A DNA stretch of 15,626 nt, from contig JAZRSW010000052.1 in NCBI GenBank assembly GCA_045651745.1, forward strand, positions 1 through 15,626. The letters run 5' to 3'. The translations under genes and the position numbers were made by a program. Below the pieces are notes generated by a model. The model saw nothing but the letters and a program-made list of their open reading frames with translations, was not told the origin of the DNA and ran no database searches. Source of the DNA: UMGS172 sp045651745. Lineage in GTDB: Bacteria; Bacillota; Clostridia; Oscillospirales; Acutalibacteraceae. The number at the start of each line of letters is the position of its first letter. Positions within the stretch are counted from its first letter, which is position 1. Below are positions 14,245 to 15,626 of this stretch, one piece after another.

Positions 14245-15306
14245 ATGGCTGAAAAGGTACTTATGAAAGGTAATGAGGCTATTGCAGAGGCCGCAATTCG
14301 TGCAGGTTGCCGTCATTACTTCGGTTATCCGATTACTCCGCAGACTGAAATTGCCGCATATATGGCAAAGCGTATGCCTAAAATCGGCGGTTGCTTCTTG
14401 CAGGCAGAGAGTGAAATTTCTGCTATCAATATGGTTTATGGCGTTGCAGGTACAGGTTATAGAGTTATGACCTCGTCCTCAAGCCCCGGTATCTCCTTGA
14501 AAGGTGAGGGTATTTCTTACCTTGCAGGTGCAGATTTGCCGGCACTTATCGTAAACGTTCAGCGTGGCGGTCCGGGATTGGGCGGTATTCAGCCCTCGCA
14601 GGCTGACTATTTCCAGGCAACCAAAGGCGGCGGACACGGTGACTTCCACCTGATTGTTATGGCACCTGCATCAGTTCAGGAAATGGCAGATATGACTGCA
14701 AAATGTTTCGATTTGTCTGATAAATACCGCGTTCCGGCTATGATTTTGGCTGACGGCACAATGGGTCAGATGATGGAACCCGTTGTACTCCCTGAACCTG
14801 TAGATTACTGCAAGGAAAAGGATTGGGCAGTAACCGGTACAAAGGGTAAGAGAAAACACAATATCATTAATTCGCTTTATTTAAAGCCCGAGGCTTTGGA
14901 GAAGATTAACTTCGAGCGTTTTGAGAGATATAAGCAAATTGAAGAAAACGAGTGCATTTATGAGGAATTTATGATGGACGATGCTGAAATTTGCGTTGCC
15001 GCATTCGGTATTGCTTCACGTGTTTCCAAAAATGCTATTATGATGGCTCGTGAAATGGGTATCAAGGTCGGTATGATTCGTCCGATAACTCTCTGGCCGT
15101 TCCCCAAAAAGCCGTTCAGAGCCGCCGCAGATAAGGTTAAAGCATTTATCTCGGTTGAGCTTTCAATGGGACAAATGATTGAGGACGTTCAGTTGGCTAC
15201 CGAGTGCAAGAAACCCGTAACTCTTTGCAACCGTGCAGGCGGTATGATTCCGAGCCCTGAAGAAGTTTTAGAGGCTATTAAAAAAGCAGCAGGAGGGGAT
15301 AAATAA
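14245..15306 (+). CDS. vorB: 2-oxoacid:ferredoxin oxidoreductase alpha subunit (VorB type)
   Basis: A 353-aa subunit of a 2-oxoacid:ferredoxin oxidoreductase. It catalyses 2-oxoacid + CoA + oxidised ferredoxin to acyl-CoA + CO2 + reduced ferredoxin, or the reverse carboxylation. Motifs are GYPITPQTE (27-35), QAESEISAINMV, SSSSPGISLKGEGISYL, NVQRGGPGLGG and, in the C-terminal domain, GIKVGMIRPITLWPFPKKPF. Proteins with this architecture are usually called VorB (3-methyl-2-oxobutanoate) or KorA (2-oxoglutarate). The Val T-box and branched-acid ligase upstream favour branched-chain oxoacids; this is context, not motif, evidence. Start ATG 14245 with GTGAGGTGTG upstream. It overlaps the beta subunit start by one base (TAATG). 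Confidence 0.93.
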   Translation: MAEKVLMKGNEAIAEAAIRAGCRHYFGYPITPQTEIAAYMAKRMPKIGGCFLQAESEISAINMVYGVAGTGYRVMTSSSSPGISLKGEGISYLAGADLPALIVNVQRGGPGLGGIQPSQADYFQATKGGGHGDFHLIVMAPASVQEMADMTAKCFDLSDKYRVPAMILADGTMGQMMEPVVLPEPVDYCKEKDWAVTGTKGKRKHNIINSLYLKPEALEKINFERFERYKQIEENECIYEEFMMDDAEICVAAFGIASRVSKNAIMMAREMGIKVGMIRPITLWPFPKKPFRAAADKVKAFISVELSMGQMIEDVQLATECKKPVTLCNRAGGMIPSPEEVLEAIKKAAGGDK

Positions 15307-15626
15307 TGGCTATCGTATTTCAAAAACCTAAAGCATTGACCGATGCACCGTTTCATTATTGTCCCGGTTGCACCCATGGTATTATTCACAGATTAGTAGC
15401 CGAGGCTATGGATGAACTTGGCTTTGAGGGCAACGCTATCGGTGTAGCACCGGTTGGTTGTGCTGTTATGGCTTATGATTATTTCGCTTGCGATATGGTT
15501 GAGGCAGCTCACGGACGCGCTCCGGCAATCGCTACCGGCTTAAAACGTACATTCCCAGACAATGTTATCTTTACATATCAGGGTGACGGCGACTTGGCTT
15601 CAATCGGTATGGCAGAAACCGTACAC
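15306..15626 (+). CDS. vorA: 2-oxoacid:ferredoxin oxidoreductase beta subunit, TPP-binding (partial)
   Basis: The first 107 codons of the TPP-binding beta subunit; the gene runs off the window. It begins MAIVFQKPKALTDAPFHYCP and has the conserved CPGC (19-22) that binds a 4Fe-4S cluster in related enzymes, VGCAVMAYDYF (50-60), EAAHGRAPAIATGLKR (66-81) and the TPP/Mg motif GDGDLASIG (93-101). No stop is met. The ATG shares its first base with the alpha subunit stop (TAATG), so translation is coupled. A gamma subunit gene is expected beyond the window, since VOR-type enzymes usually have one or have it fused elsewhere. Confidence 0.92.
   Translation, partial: MAIVFQKPKALTDAPFHYCPGCTHGIIHRLVAEAMDELGFEGNAIGVAPVGCAVMAYDYFACDMVEAAHGRAPAIATGLKRTFPDNVIFTYQGDGDLASIGMAETVH

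Noticed and set aside
1..15626. CRISPR arrays, insertion sequences, prophage genes, replication origins
   Set aside because: No regularly spaced repeats, transposase or phage motifs, or DnaA-box clusters were seen.

Overview
The window looks like chromosomal DNA of an anaerobic Firmicute, most likely a Clostridia / Oscillospiraceae-type gut or rumen bacterium. Reasons: sigma-A promoters with 17-bp spacers, three T-box leaders, ferredoxin-linked 2-oxoacid oxidoreductase genes, moderately low GC, and a DUF6774-type small protein. TGA is an ordinary stop codon here. Species cannot be named from this sequence.

Layout. (1) 1-1670: aromatic-acid gene aroF (DAHP synthase) plus a GNAT acetyltransferase. 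They lie behind what looks like a ribosome-mediated attenuator: the end of a leader peptide reading Phe-Phe-Tyr-Tyr-Phe, a possible antiterminator and an intrinsic terminator. (2) 1678-4357: promoter, T-box with specifier ATC (Ile), and an XRE-cupin-acyl-CoA synthetase fusion. (3) 4363-5600, mostly minus strand: shared terminator, a DUF6774-like small protein, a DUF421 membrane protein, a GAAGAGTGA-type repeat and tRNA-Pro(CGG) with its own promoter and terminator. (4) 5654-10683: promoter, T-box with specifier CTC (Leu), a LeuA-like protein with its metal ligands replaced, a TIM-barrel/acyl-CoA synthetase fusion and an amidohydrolase. (5) 10700-15626: promoter, T-box with specifier GTA (Val), a second XRE-cupin-acyl-CoA synthetase, a P-loop ATPase gene interrupted by an in-frame TGA, then ferredoxin, alpha and (cut by the window edge) beta subunits of a VOR-type 2-oxoacid:ferredoxin oxidoreductase.

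How the genes work together (inference). T-boxes switch genes on when the matching tRNA is uncharged, so these ligases and the oxidoreductase should serve synthesis, not breakdown. The simplest model is recovery of branched-chain amino acids from branched short-chain fatty acids: 2-methylbutyrate, isovalerate and isobutyrate are activated to CoA esters, reductively carboxylated by the ferredoxin-dependent oxidoreductase to 2-oxoacids, and transaminated to Ile, Leu and Val. That chemistry is known from rumen bacteria. What looks new is one locus with three ligases, each behind a T-box for a different branched-chain amino acid, two of them fused to an XRE-cupin regulator module and one to a degenerate TIM barrel, next to a LeuA relative that seems to have kept its leucine-sensing domain but lost its catalytic metal site.
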